Part shown: positions 54,469 through 62,946 of the stretch, one piece after another
How positions within the stretch are numbered: the stretch's first letter is position 1
Layout: each line of letters starts with the position of its first letter
Source: an uncultured Clostridia bacterium
GTDB lineage: Bacteria; Bacillota; Clostridia; Oscillospirales; CAG-272
DNA length: 64,000 nucleotides
Direction: 5' to 3'
Assembly: GCA_944381115.1 (NCBI GenBank)
Contig: CALWJV010000001.1
Coordinates: 1-64,000, forward strand
Program-made: the position numbers and the translations under genes
The notes under the pieces: model-generated
Database searches by the model: none
What the model saw: the letters and a program-made list of their open reading frames with translations, nothing else
Told to the model about the DNA's origin: nothing

Positions 54469-55182
54469 TTATTTTTCTGCCTCAACCTTTTTCAAAAATT
54501 TTTCAACTGCCTCTATATACGGCTGACTGTTTGTTTTAACAATATTGTGCCCGCCGGGTATTACGGAAAGTTTTGAATCCGGAAATGATGCACAGATAAG
54601 TTTTGTGTGTTCAGGATCAATGACGTCGTGGCTACCGACAAGTACCAGAACCGGAACACTTATTTTCCTGAGTTGTTCAGGTGTGAGAGATGGTTCGTTT
54701 ATCATTAAACTGAGCAAATCGTATTCGTCCCGGATCTTTTTGTCATCAGGATGAAATTTAAGACGGAATGCTGCTTTTCTGTATGCTCTTTTCATCGCTT
54801 TGAATTCTTTTTTCATAATACCTTTCGGAAACATGTTTGCACCGTTTAAAACCATAGCAGACACCATTTCCGGATGTTCCGTCGCAAATATCATTGCTAC
54901 ATTTCCGCCGTCGCTGTACCCTATCAGGACCGCCTTTTTTATATTTTTACTGACCATAAAATTGTAAAGATCAAGTGAAAACTGTTTCAGCGTAAACGGT
55001 GCGGTACCCTTAAGGGAACGGCCGTGTCCACGGCTGTCCAATGCTATTACTCTTCTTTGCTTTGAAAAATAATCCGAAACATAAAAAAAACTTGAAGAAT
55101 TACCGCCGTTACCATGTAAAAGTATTATTGGCGGAAGTTCGTTTTCTTTACCGTTATCAGTATAAAAAAGTTCTGTATCCAT
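54469..55182 (-). CDS. Alpha/beta-fold hydrolase
   Basis: 237 residues after AAAGGAATGTCAGA. The alpha/beta-hydrolase fold is clear: the oxyanion motif LLHGNGGNS, the turn DSRGHGRS, the nucleophile elbow GYSDGG, the acid in VLVGSHDVID and the final His in PGGHNIV. The substrate is unknown; carboxylesterases of the RsbQ/BioH size look like this. It is followed at once by queH on the same strand, probably one transcript. Confidence 0.9.
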   Translation of the reverse strand: MDTELFYTDNGKENELPPIILLHGNGGNSSSFFYVSDYFSKQRRVIALDSRGHGRSLKGTAPFTLKQFSLDLYNFMVSKNIKKAVLIGYSDGGNVAMIFATEHPEMVSAMVLNGANMFPKGIMKKEFKAMKRAYRKAAFRLKFHPDDKKIRDEYDLLSLMINEPSLTPEQLRKISVPVLVLVGSHDVIDPEHTKLICASFPDSKLSVIPGGHNIVKTNSQPYIEAVEKFLKKVEAEK

Positions 55183-55536
55183 TCTGACATTCCTTTATTC
55201 AACCTTAATGTAAATCATTTTGCCGTCCTCCGTTATTTGTTATTCTTATATAGAGTTTCTAAAAATCCGATTATAAAAAAGAGTATTAAAAGTATAGGCA
55301 AGGCGTATCACCTCTTATTTCAAACCTTATTGTAAATAATAAAAACTTTATCGGTCATAAATCAAAGTTTTATGTCCTACTATATAATTTTTAAACTTTC
55401 TTTCCGATCATGGATATTATATCACAATTTTTAAAATGTGTCAACATTGGGCAGTACCTATTCTTGCGTTATTTCAGATAATTTAAAAATTAAAATATAT
55501 CATTTATGCCTTTATGGCATTAATTTTTCTGTACAT
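55183..55536. other. Gene-free AT-rich stretch
   Basis: No gene or recognisable RNA is seen between the hydrolase start and the terminator at 55537. Open frames here are short and without ribosome sites. Confidence 0.4.
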
Positions 55537-55565
55537 AAAAAACAGGCCTTTTTGCCTGTTTTTTT
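55537..55565 (-). terminator. Terminator of the TetR gene
   Basis: AAAAAACAGGC (55537-55547) and GCCTGTTTTTT (55554-55564) pair around a 6-nt loop; the TetR stop codon is inside the right arm. Confidence 0.85.
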
Positions 55566-56166
55566 ATTGTCCGGAGAGTATAAACGCCGGAGTTCTCAAA
55601 TACATATTGATCGAACTGAACAACATCCTGAAAACCTTTTCAGTGGTTTCTTCATTATCCGGATATGCTCCCTTGCCTACAAGAACTGCATATTTTACCA
55701 CATTTTCAATAAGTTGAAGCAAAACCATTATCAGATCGGTTCCGTCTTTGAAAAGAGGTATTATTTTGTCAAGGACCGCCTGCATGCAGTTCCGGCTAAT
55801 GTCACTTACATAATCTCTCGGAAATACAAAATTATAATAATACCTTAGAAAAAACTCATAAAGTTTATGATTTTTCTTTATATCGGTCCCATATTCCTAT
55901 AAAAAAATTCTTTCCTTTTCCGCAGTAAAAATACCGTCGTCATACATTTTGAGATGTTCAAGCGCCGTGTTTACAAAAACCCTGTTTACATATAAATATG
56001 CCTGAAGTTGTACATCGTATACATCATCAAAAGTACTGTAAAGGTAATACTGATTTATCTTTGATGTTTTTACCAAATTTCTGGTCGTGATTGCGAAAAG
56101 GCCTTCACTTGACCCGATCTTAATGGTTGCATCTATAAATGCCTTCTTTATTGTCTCTGCGTCCAC
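55564..56166 (-). pseudogene. TetR-family regulator broken by an internal TAG
   Basis: Starts at GTG 56166 with AGGAG 6 nt upstream. The N-terminal TetR HTH is good (GLFAITTRNLVKTSKINQYYLYSTF), but codon 90 is TAG (55899-55897). The same frame reopens and gives KLYEFFLRYYYNFVF and a full C-terminal ligand domain to 55564. The short stretch around the stop reads better in another frame (FFIGIWDRYKEKS), so two compensating indels, one in a run of seven T (minus strand) and one in a run of A, are more likely than a single nonsense change. As written, only an 89-residue fragment can be made. Confidence 0.75.
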
Positions 56167-56203
56167 TGTTTACTCCTATGTATTTTATACATTTGACAAT
56201 TTA

Positions 56204-56995
56204 TTATTTCCTTTCCGCCAAAAAGATCGTACCCACATGTTTGCCGTCAATAAGATCATAAAGATGTTCCGGTCTTTCTCCGTTAATTATAAACATCGGA
56301 ATGCCGTTCCTTGTTACGATCTCCGCTGCATGGAGTTTTGTAACGAGTCCTCCTGTTCCTCTGTTGGACCCTGTTTCCCCACCGTATGCAAGTATTTTTT
56401 CGTCAACCTTCTCTACTGTCGAAATTAGTTTTGCATTTTGGTTTTTATGAGGATCCGAGTCATAAAGACCGTCTATGTCGCTTAATATTATCAGCGCGTC
56501 CGCATGGCAAATAAGCGAAACATAGGCGGAAAGAGCGTCATTATCACCGAACTCGATCTCCTCAAATGAAACAGAGTCGTTCTCGTTTACTATTGGTATA
56601 CATCCCATACCGATAAGAGTTGAAAACGTATTTTCGGCATTCTTTTTTGCAATGGGATTTTCCATTATATCCCGCGTTACCAATATTTGTGCGACAGTAT
56701 GACCGAACATTGAGAAAAAATGCTCATAAATACTCATAAGATCACACTGCCCCACAGCCGCCAGTGCCTGCTTTTCTTCAATCTTATTCGGACGGTGATC
56801 AAGTCCCATTTTCGCAATACCCGCGCTTATTGCTCCGGAACTTACGAAAACCACTTCTTTTCCTGCATTGCAAAGTTCGGAAAGAACCTTGGCTATGCTT
56901 TCAATCCTTCGAAGGTTTATTTTAAAATTTTCGTGGGTAATTGTTGACGACCCTATCTTAACCACTATCCTTTTTGCGTCCTTTATTATGTTCAT
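56204..56995 (-). CDS. proB: Glutamate 5-kinase
   Basis: 263 residues after CGGAGTGTTTT. The amino-acid kinase fold shows VVKIGSSTIT, FVSSGAISAG and ENDSVS, with the C-terminal GTGGLVTKLHAAEI. It phosphorylates glutamate as the first step to proline. The PUA domain found in E. coli ProB is absent, as is common in Clostridia. proA is not adjacent. Confidence 0.94.
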   Translation of the reverse strand: MNIIKDAKRIVVKIGSSTITHENFKINLRRIESIAKVLSELCNAGKEVVFVSSGAISAGIAKMGLDHRPNKIEEKQALAAVGQCDLMSIYEHFFSMFGHTVAQILVTRDIMENPIAKKNAENTFSTLIGMGCIPIVNENDSVSFEEIEFGDNDALSAYVSLICHADALIILSDIDGLYDSDPHKNQNAKLISTVEKVDEKILAYGGETGSNRGTGGLVTKLHAAEIVTRNGIPMFIINGERPEHLYDLIDGKHVGTIFLAERK

Positions 56996-57362
56996 AAAAC
57001 ACTCCGTTTCACCGATTTATGATTTTCTGATAAATACATGCCCCTTTTTTCACTGCTAAAGCACTAAAATAATTTTTAAAAATATTTTTTAAATTCCACT
57101 TTATTTTTTCGACAAAGTATGATATAATAACCGTATATTAACCAAAAAACATTGTTGTCGGTACGTTAATAAAAAGAGTTTAACAGTATTATATAACATC
57201 AAATTCAAAAAATCAAGAGTTTTTCCGTTTATTTACAGATAGTTTTTAAGTTTTACAACTGCCGTTTTTAAAAATTTCTTTTCTTTGAATTTTTATCTGT
57301 AATATCTGTATCGATCGCTCTTTAGAATATTATGTTGCCAAATAAAAAGATTGGAGATTATT
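56996..57362 (+). promoter_or_regulatory. proB-zapA intergenic region with a perfect 0A box
   Basis: TTCGACA at 57108-57114, a perfect match to the Spo0A box (TTCGNCA), lies 8 nt before a TATAAT at 57123-57128 that points toward zapA, without a good -35. The remaining 230 nt are AT-rich with no visible gene. Confidence 0.45.
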
Positions 57363-57758
57363 ATGTCAAGAGAAAAAGTAACGGTAACCGTAGCCGGAAT
57401 AAAAATGACATTGAGTACAGCCGATAAGGAAACTGTTGTCCGAATGGCCAATACACTTGATGCCACTGTACAGCGAAAATTACCTTACGCATCAGGACGT
57501 CCTGACGTTGCCCTTTTGATGGTCGCTATGGAACAGTCAGACAATTTAAAAAGAAATGCCGAACTTATCCATAGACAGCAGGAACAAATTTTTGCCTTGA
57601 CAACACGTAATTCCGCTCTTTTAGGTGAGGCCGCAGAAAGTGCTCCAATAAAGGAAACAGAAAACATTATATTTGCGGAAAACCTTCGCCTGATAAGAAA
57701 AAATGAAGAACTTGCGGACGAAATAGAGCGTTTAAAATCTTTGATTGATGAAAAGTAA
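57363..57758 (+). CDS. zapA: Cell division protein ZapA
   Basis: 131 residues from the ATG at 57363 with GGAG 6 nt upstream; a TTG 12 nt earlier lies on that site. The ZapA beta-hairpin (VTVTVAGIKMTLST) is followed by the first helix (MANTLDATVQRK) and a long coiled coil (AMEQSDNLKRNAELIHRQQ and onward). It bundles FtsZ filaments at midcell. The C-terminal extension of about 40 residues is also coiled coil. Confidence 0.9.
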   Translation: MSREKVTVTVAGIKMTLSTADKETVVRMANTLDATVQRKLPYASGRPDVALLMVAMEQSDNLKRNAELIHRQQEQIFALTTRNSALLGEAAESAPIKETENIIFAENLRLIRKNEELADEIERLKSLIDEK

Positions 57759-58004
57759 ATTCTTCTGAATAAAAATCTTTATATTGCGGATCTTATCAGA
57801 CATCAAAATATTGCATTTTACTGATGTTAAGTAAATTTAACTGATCGCAAATAGACTTTTGGCAAATTGTCTGCACATCAGACTGTTCCAGTAAAAAATA
57901 AAATTCGTGCCTTTTACTCAGTACTGAAATAAGTTTTATTTTCTGAGTTTTCGTCAAAATATCCGGAATATTTCCGGGATTATTTTTTGAAATGGAAAAA
58001 AGTT
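57759..58004. other. zapA-U32 intergenic region
   Basis: No gene. A palindrome CCGGAATATTTCCGG (57963-57977) lies 28 nt before the U32 start and may be an operator or a weak hairpin. Confidence 0.4.
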
Positions 58005-59726
58005 ATGAAAAATAATAAACTTCCCGAACTTCTTGCACCTGCAGGATCTATGGAAGCTGCCAACGCTGCTGTTCTTGCAGGGGCAGACGCAATATATGTA
58101 GGCGGCAGATTTTTAAATGCAAGGATGAACGCTAAAAATTTTTCCGATGGAGAACTTATCTCTTGTATTGAAAATTGCCATAAAAAAGGCGTCAGAGTTT
58201 ATGTAACTGTAAATACCGCCGTTCTTGACAAAGAACTTTCCGAAGCAGTAAAATACACCGATTTTCTTTACAAAATAGGTACAGACGCCCTTATAATTTC
58301 AGATCTCGGCCTTGCAAGCGCAATCAAGGGACGTTATCCCGGTATGGGAATTCATGCAAGCACACAGGCATCCGGACATAATGCTGACTGTGCAAAGGCT
58401 TTTGCAGATCTCGGATTTGACAGAATGGTATGTGCAAGAGAACTTTCGTACAACGAAATAACGGCTCTTTGCAAAACTTCGCCGATAGAAATAGAGCAGT
58501 TTATTCACGGTGCAATATGCGTAAGCCAATCCGGACAGTGTCTTTTAAGCGCGGTGATGGGCGGCAGAAGCGGAAACCGAGGTGTTTGTGCACAACCCTG
58601 CCGTATGAAATACAACGGATCTTACCCTTTAAGTATGAAAGACATGTGTCTTGCGTCCCACGTTACAGAACTTATAAAAAGCGGTGTCTCTTCGCTTAAA
58701 ATAGAAGGTCGTATGAAAAGTCCGTCATATGTATATAAAGTGGTAAAAGCATACCGGACCTTTTTTGATGAACATAGAAACGCATCTATAAAAGAGATGG
58801 AGGACCTTGCTTCTGTTTTCTCCAGAAGCGGATTTACGGACGGTTATTACACAGGTAAAACCGACTCAGAAATGAATGGTATCCGTACAGAAAACGATAT
58901 AAATGCAACAAAAAACAATGTTACCGTTTTCAAAGAAGTCAAAAGAGAAATTTTTGCTATAAAAACAGAGAAAAGAACACCCCCGCCTGAAAATTTTTTA
59001 CCTCCGAAAAAATCAAGGCCAATCGGGAAAAAACAAAAAACAATTTACACTGCTCGTTTTTCAAACGCATCACAGGTAACCGAAAACGAATTTTTTTCAC
59101 ACATATACCTCCCGCTTGAAAAATATGAAACAGGAGTTGCAGATGGTATTATATTCCCGCCGTCGATTTTTCCTGATCGTCTTTATGATTTTTACAGGCA
59201 ACTTGAACGTGCGGTCAATTTTGGTGCAACCCACGCACTTATATGCCACATCGGACAAATTGAAACGGCAAAAAAGTTTGGTCTTATTCCGCACGGAGAT
59301 TTCCGATTAAATATATTCAATTCTCTTTCTGCGGAGCAATATATTGAAAGCGGTCTAAGAGACATGATCCTTTCCCCGGAACTAACTTTACCGCAAATGA
59401 GAGACATATCTGCACCCAAAGCGGCAATAGTTTACGGACGCCTTCCGCTTATGTTACTGACAAAGCCGGTCGGTGCAAATTCGCTGACAGACAAGACCGG
59501 CACCGTTTTTCCTGTAATAAAAGAGGCGGGATATGATATATTGCTTAATTCCGTACCGCTTTACATGGCGGACAAATCCAACGATCTTGATAACTGCGGA
59601 ATCAGGGGAAGACATCTTATTTTCACCACTGAAAGCAAAAAAGAAATTTCTTCAATTGTTTCCTTATACCAAAAAAAAGGTAAAGGAGTCTCTGTACCAA
59701 CCAAAATCAAACGAATTTCAAAATAA
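58005..59726 (+). CDS. Peptidase U32 family protein
   Basis: About 573 residues from the ATG at 58005; an in-frame TTG 18 nt upstream is less likely. The U32 TIM-barrel domain starts with PELLAPAGSMEAANAAVLAGADA and has the hallmark motif EIEQFIHGAICVSQSGQC and the cysteines of GNRGVCAQPCRMKY, which hold a cluster in relatives. The C-terminal 250 residues are an extra U32-associated domain. Relatives (RlhA, TrhP/YegQ) hydroxylate rRNA or tRNA in place of peptidase activity, so the name may mislead. Downstream genes maf and nth are on the same strand. Confidence 0.92.
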   Translation: MKNNKLPELLAPAGSMEAANAAVLAGADAIYVGGRFLNARMNAKNFSDGELISCIENCHKKGVRVYVTVNTAVLDKELSEAVKYTDFLYKIGTDALIISDLGLASAIKGRYPGMGIHASTQASGHNADCAKAFADLGFDRMVCARELSYNEITALCKTSPIEIEQFIHGAICVSQSGQCLLSAVMGGRSGNRGVCAQPCRMKYNGSYPLSMKDMCLASHVTELIKSGVSSLKIEGRMKSPSYVYKVVKAYRTFFDEHRNASIKEMEDLASVFSRSGFTDGYYTGKTDSEMNGIRTENDINATKNNVTVFKEVKREIFAIKTEKRTPPPENFLPPKKSRPIGKKQKTIYTARFSNASQVTENEFFSHIYLPLEKYETGVADGIIFPPSIFPDRLYDFYRQLERAVNFGATHALICHIGQIETAKKFGLIPHGDFRLNIFNSLSAEQYIESGLRDMILSPELTLPQMRDISAPKAAIVYGRLPLMLLTKPVGANSLTDKTGTVFPVIKEAGYDILLNSVPLYMADKSNDLDNCGIRGRHLIFTTESKKEISSIVSLYQKKGKGVSVPTKIKRISK

Positions 59727-59792
59727 ACAGTCCGTCATTTTATGCTAAAATTTGAATGGTATCTTCATAAACCGGAATAAGGGAGAAAGACA

Positions 59793-60410
59793 TTGAAAAC
59801 CGTACCTAATATAATACTTGCTTCAAAATCGGCAAGAAGAAAAGAAATATTTGAACATCTTGGACTCAGACCTACTGTACTTGTAAGCGGAGCCGATGAA
59901 AATATTCCTGAAACCGATCCAAGACTTTTTGTCGAGGAGGCCGCAAAAAGAAAAATTGATGCGGTAAAGCATTTGTGCAGTAAAAGCGATTTGATAATTG
60001 CATCTGACACAATAGTTTTCTATAACGGAAAAATCCTCGGCAAGCCAAACGGAAAATCTCAAGCCATTGAAATGCTTTCGCTCCTTTCCGGAACTACACA
60101 TAAAGTTATAAGCGGGATAGCCGTCACCTACAACGGTAAAACAGTGACCTCACACGAAACTACCGAAGTTACATTCCGTAAAATTGACCAAAAAGAAGTT
60201 ATTGCATATATAAATACCGGTGAGCCATTTGATAAGGCAGGGGGTTATGGTATACAGGATATTGCCGCAATTTTCACAGAAAAGATAAACGGCGATTATC
60301 TGAACGTTGTTGGACTTCCGGTATTTCGTCTTTTTTCTTTGCTCAAACTTGAATTCCAACTTGATTTTTTTGATTTTTTACCTGAAAAAAATAATACCAT
60401 TAAATATTGA
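59793..60410 (+). CDS. maf: Maf-type nucleoside triphosphate pyrophosphatase
   Basis: 205 residues from a TTG at 59793 with GGGAG 8 nt upstream; there is no ATG nearby in frame. The Maf motifs are all present: IILASKSARRKE at the start, the catalytic SDTIVFYNGKILGKP, SLLSGTTHKVISG, and GEPFDKAGGYGIQ. It removes pyrophosphate from non-canonical dTTP/UTP analogues. The last 25 residues, rich in Phe, extend beyond the family core. Confidence 0.94.
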   Translation: MKTVPNIILASKSARRKEIFEHLGLRPTVLVSGADENIPETDPRLFVEEAAKRKIDAVKHLCSKSDLIIASDTIVFYNGKILGKPNGKSQAIEMLSLLSGTTHKVISGIAVTYNGKTVTSHETTEVTFRKIDQKEVIAYINTGEPFDKAGGYGIQDIAAIFTEKINGDYLNVVGLPVFRLFSLLKLEFQLDFFDFLPEKNNTIKY

Positions 60411-60432
60411 TTTATAAAAACGGAGAATGTAT

Positions 60433-61071
60433 ATGACAAAAAAAGAACGAATGGCAGGCGTCATTCAGATATTGAAAAATACGGTCAGAAGCGACTGTGC
60501 TCTTGAATTTAACGGCGATCCGTTTAGACTTGCCGTTATGGCAAGGCTTTCAGCACAATGTACCGATGCAAGAGTAAATATCGTAAGCCATGATCTTTTT
60601 AAAAAATATCCTAATGCACATGATATGGCTGAGGCCGACATTACCGAACTTGAAAATCTGATAAAGCCATGCGGTCTTTACCGTACAAAGGCAAAAAGTT
60701 TAAAAGAAATGTCTGTTTCTTTGGAGGAAAAGCATGGCGGAAAAATCCCAAGCGATATGGAAAGCTTACTTGCACTGTCTGGAGTCGGCAGAAAAATTGC
60801 AAACCTTATACGCGGAGATCTTTACGGACTTGGCGGAGTTGTTGCCGATACACATTGTATCCGCATATGCGGACGTCTCGGGTTTTACCCCGAAACATTA
60901 AAAGATGCAGTTAAGGTTGAAAAAATACTCACTCCTCTTATACCTAAAGAAGAACAAACTGACCTATGTCACCGTCTTGTCTGGTTCGGACGTGATACTT
61001 GCACTGCAAGAAATCCCAAATGTAATGGTTGCCCTCTTGCAAAATTTTGCAAGCATAATGAGAATATTTAA
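60433..61071 (+). CDS. nth: Endonuclease III
   Basis: 212 residues from the ATG at 60433, which has GGAG 7 nt upstream; an ATG 6 nt earlier sits one base from that site. The helix-hairpin-helix LSGVGRKIANLI carries the catalytic Lys and ADTHCIRI the catalytic Asp. The C-terminal 4Fe-4S ligands are spaced C-x6-C-x2-C-x5-C (CTARNPKCNGCPLAKFC). It excises oxidised pyrimidines and cuts at abasic sites. Confidence 0.95.
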   Translation: MTKKERMAGVIQILKNTVRSDCALEFNGDPFRLAVMARLSAQCTDARVNIVSHDLFKKYPNAHDMAEADITELENLIKPCGLYRTKAKSLKEMSVSLEEKHGGKIPSDMESLLALSGVGRKIANLIRGDLYGLGGVVADTHCIRICGRLGFYPETLKDAVKVEKILTPLIPKEEQTDLCHRLVWFGRDTCTARNPKCNGCPLAKFCKHNENI

Positions 61072-61173
61072 ATTTTTATTTTATAATCTCAATTAAAATA
61101 ATGGGTAAACCATCTGTACTATACATATACAGTTCTTTAACCGAAAAAAACTTTTCTTATTTTAAGGCAAAAT

Positions 61174-61203
61174 AAAACGGAACAGAAATTTCTGTTCCGT
61201 TTT
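61174..61203. terminator. Bidirectional terminator of nth and ribF
   Basis: AAAACGGAACAGAAA and TTTCTGTTCCGTTTT form a perfect 15-bp palindromic hairpin with T runs. No gene is seen in the rest of 61072-61320. Confidence 0.92.
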
Positions 61204-61320
61204 TTATTTGAAAATTTATATAAATGAACGGCAAAATCGCTTTGAATTTAAAATTAAATAAATGCTTCAATTTATTTTATCCTTTTGTTCTTCAGTAAAA
61301 AGCGTGATGTCATTGACATT

Positions 61321-62253
61321 TCATTGGATTTTTACTGTATGTTTAAAATAATCTGCTGCTCTTTTTATATCCGTGTCAATGGTCTCTTTTAATTCGGAAA
61401 GCGTACTGAATTTAACCTCTTCACGCGCATATCGGTAAAATTCAACTGTAATCTCCTTCTTATATAGATTTATGTCTTCACCGATAATGTGAGTTTCGTA
61501 TGTTATGTCCCCGGTATCTTCATTGACCGTAGGGCGCATTCCCACATTGGTAACGGACGGATATATTTTGCCGCCTGTTACCGTAACTGTATAGTAAACA
61601 CCGTGTTTTAATTCTACACGTCCCGATTCTGTTTTCTGATTTACCGTCGGAATATTCATAGTTCTTCCTATTTGCTTTCCGTGTAAAACTTTACCCGTTA
61701 CAGAAAACGGTCTGCCAAGAAGTTCGTTTGCTTTTTCGTTATTTCCCGATCTGAGCAAGCCCCGTATAAGGGTTGAACTTATTTTCTCTCCTTCGTTCAT
61801 AACTGGCGTAACTATCTCTGTTGATGCACCGTATTTTATAGCACAGGTTTTAAGCATCTGTGCGTCCCCGATACGGTTGATTCCAAAACGAAAATCCTCC
61901 CCGCAAACCATGTGTTTTACGTTGTAAGATTCCGTCATATGCTTTAAAAACTGTTCGGGAGTAAATGATCTTATAAGTTCAAAATCTTCGCATATCGCAA
62001 ATTTTGCTCCGTGTTTTCCAAAAATAGAGAGCCTCTCCTCAACAGTGTATATAAAAGGAAGAACCAGCGGACTTGAAAATGTCCATACTGCAGGTAAAAG
62101 ATTTTTTTGCGCTGTTGCATGGTTTATAAGGGCGCAATGTCCCCTGTGTACTCCGTCAAAGCAACCGAGCGCAACCGAGAGTCCCGCTGTTTTATGAAAA
62201 TCAACTTTTGACATCAGTGAAAATTGTCCGTCTTTATTGAGTTCAAAAATCAC
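61321..62253 (-). CDS. ribF: Bifunctional riboflavin kinase / FAD synthetase
   Basis: 310 residues from a GTG with GGAGGG upstream. The N-terminal FMN-adenylyltransferase domain has GCFDGVHRGH and the KISST motif (EKISSTLIRGLL), and the C-terminal riboflavin-kinase domain has GKQIGRTMNIPTVN (the usual form ends PTAN) and YETHI. It makes FMN and FAD. The gene ends at TGA 61323-61321, after which the same frame stays open for 16 more sense codons (NVNDITLFTEEQK...), a possible lost C-terminal tail. Confidence 0.94.
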   Translation of the reverse strand: MIFELNKDGQFSLMSKVDFHKTAGLSVALGCFDGVHRGHCALINHATAQKNLLPAVWTFSSPLVLPFIYTVEERLSIFGKHGAKFAICEDFELIRSFTPEQFLKHMTESYNVKHMVCGEDFRFGINRIGDAQMLKTCAIKYGASTEIVTPVMNEGEKISSTLIRGLLRSGNNEKANELLGRPFSVTGKVLHGKQIGRTMNIPTVNQKTESGRVELKHGVYYTVTVTGGKIYPSVTNVGMRPTVNEDTGDITYETHIIGEDINLYKKEITVEFYRYAREEVKFSTLSELKETIDTDIKRAADYFKHTVKIQ

Positions 62254-62437
62254 TTTTTTCCCTCCGTTTCCTTACTTTTTTCCGAACCATCTCAACGTAT
62301 ACATCTGTTATATCCATTTTTTTTAATTATTTTAACTTTCAGAATTTCACTAAAATATGCGTTATAAAAATTTATTAAATGCAATATCCGTCAGGCTACT
62401 TTTTACATACACATACGTTTTTAAATACCGATCCGGT

Positions 62438-62944
62438 CTATATGGTTACGTGATGGATATTAAAACATTGTTTTCCGTCTTTTTCGAAAATTTCAAGAAT
62501 TCCGTAGGACGGGCTGCTTCCGCCCCTTGGATCTCCTATACTTCCCGGATTAAAAAAAACTGATTTCTTTCCGTCCGGATAAACAAATTCTCCCTTACAT
62601 GGTCTGTGTGTATGCCCGTACAAAATAAGATCGGCACTTTCTTTTTTTGCGTAATAAACCAGCGTTGATATGCCTTGCTTTACTGAAAATTTATGTCCGT
62701 GACACATAAAGATCTTTATTTTACCGAATGTTACCGTTTTTAAAACAGGTGCATCAAAAGGGAAAAAATCGCAGTTTCCTTTGACGCCTATAAATCCCAT
62801 TGCGGGATATAATAAAGACAATTTCTCCATTTCTGCAAACCCATCGCCGAGGAAAATCAGGCACTCTGAATCTGAATTTGCTTCTATCACCGCTTTTGCC
62901 ATCTCCGTATCATGATGCACATCAGAAATTATAAGTATTTTCAT
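62438..62944 (-). CDS. YfcE/MJ0936-type metallophosphoesterase
   Basis: 168 residues, starting 2 nt after the stop of the acyl-CoA synthetase gene, without a strong ribosome site, so probably coupled. The metallophosphatase ligands are complete: ISDVHHD (D8, H10), LGDG, GNCD, CHGH and YGHTHR. Relatives are Mn-dependent phosphodiesterases with activity on simple diesters. Gap 62254-62437 before ribF on its left holds no gene. Confidence 0.9.
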   Translation of the reverse strand: MKILIISDVHHDTEMAKAVIEANSDSECLIFLGDGFAEMEKLSLLYPAMGFIGVKGNCDFFPFDAPVLKTVTFGKIKIFMCHGHKFSVKQGISTLVYYAKKESADLILYGHTHRPCKGEFVYPDGKKSVFFNPGSIGDPRGGSSPSYGILEIFEKDGKQCFNIHHVTI

Positions 62945-62946
62945 TT

